Shown here: piece after piece, positions 5,640-5,642 of the stretch
How the letters are laid out: each line of letters begins with the position of its first letter
Numbering within the stretch: the stretch's first letter is position 1
DNA from: Roseburia sp.
GTDB lineage: Bacteria > Bacillota > Clostridia > Lachnospirales > Lachnospiraceae
Length of the DNA: 5,642 bases
Assembly (NCBI GenBank): GCA_030844625.1
Contig: JAUUNJ010000187.1
Coordinates: 1-5,642, forward strand
Direction of reading: 5' to 3'
Notes under the pieces: model-generated
Seen by the model: the letters and a program-made list of their open reading frames with translations, nothing else
What the model was told of the DNA's origin: nothing
Databases searched by the model: none
Position numbers and translations under genes: made by a program

Positions 5640-5642
5640 ATG

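Overview
The window looks like chromosomal DNA of an anaerobic Clostridia-type Firmicute, most likely Lachnospiraceae. The basis is AT-rich intergenic sequence, strong AGGAGG-type Shine-Dalgarno sites, and a gene set (secreted VanW-family protein, B12-binding radical SAM protein with a DUF4080-like tail, PolC/DnaQ-type exonuclease, GH16 laminarinase) typical of that group. The taxon is inferred from gene style, not from a marker gene.

Layout. The left four fifths is transcribed leftward (minus strand). In transcription order: a 574-residue cobalamin-binding radical SAM protein (4411 to 2687); 15 bp later a 237-residue DEDDh 3'-5' exonuclease (2671 to 1958); a 77-bp gap containing an extended -10 promoter; a 33-residue single-pass membrane peptide (1880 to 1779) that is easily missed; 32 bp later a 494-residue exported VanW-family protein (1746 to 262); and 45 bp later the N-terminal 72 codons of a gene resembling the AIR synthase/HypE-like family, which runs off the left edge. 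No terminator is visible between these genes, so the first pair may read through into the second group, which also has its own promoter.

A 185-bp divergent intergenic region (4412-4596) carries back-to-back promoters. The rightward one reads a GH16 beta-glucanase (4597-5442) without a signal peptide, after a leader that folds into a terminator-like hairpin. A bidirectional terminator (5519-5558) separates this gene from a convergent tRNA-Gly(UCC) on the minus strand at the right edge.

Functionally the window is mostly housekeeping or accessory: nucleic-acid processing, an uncharacterised radical SAM enzyme, envelope proteins and intracellular glucan breakdown. I see no mobile element, CRISPR array, phage gene or resistance cassette. 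The most unusual signals are a 20-bp stem with a 4-nt loop buried inside the coding sequence at the left edge, the tiny membrane protein ahead of the VanW gene, and the leader hairpin in front of the cytoplasmic GH16 gene.
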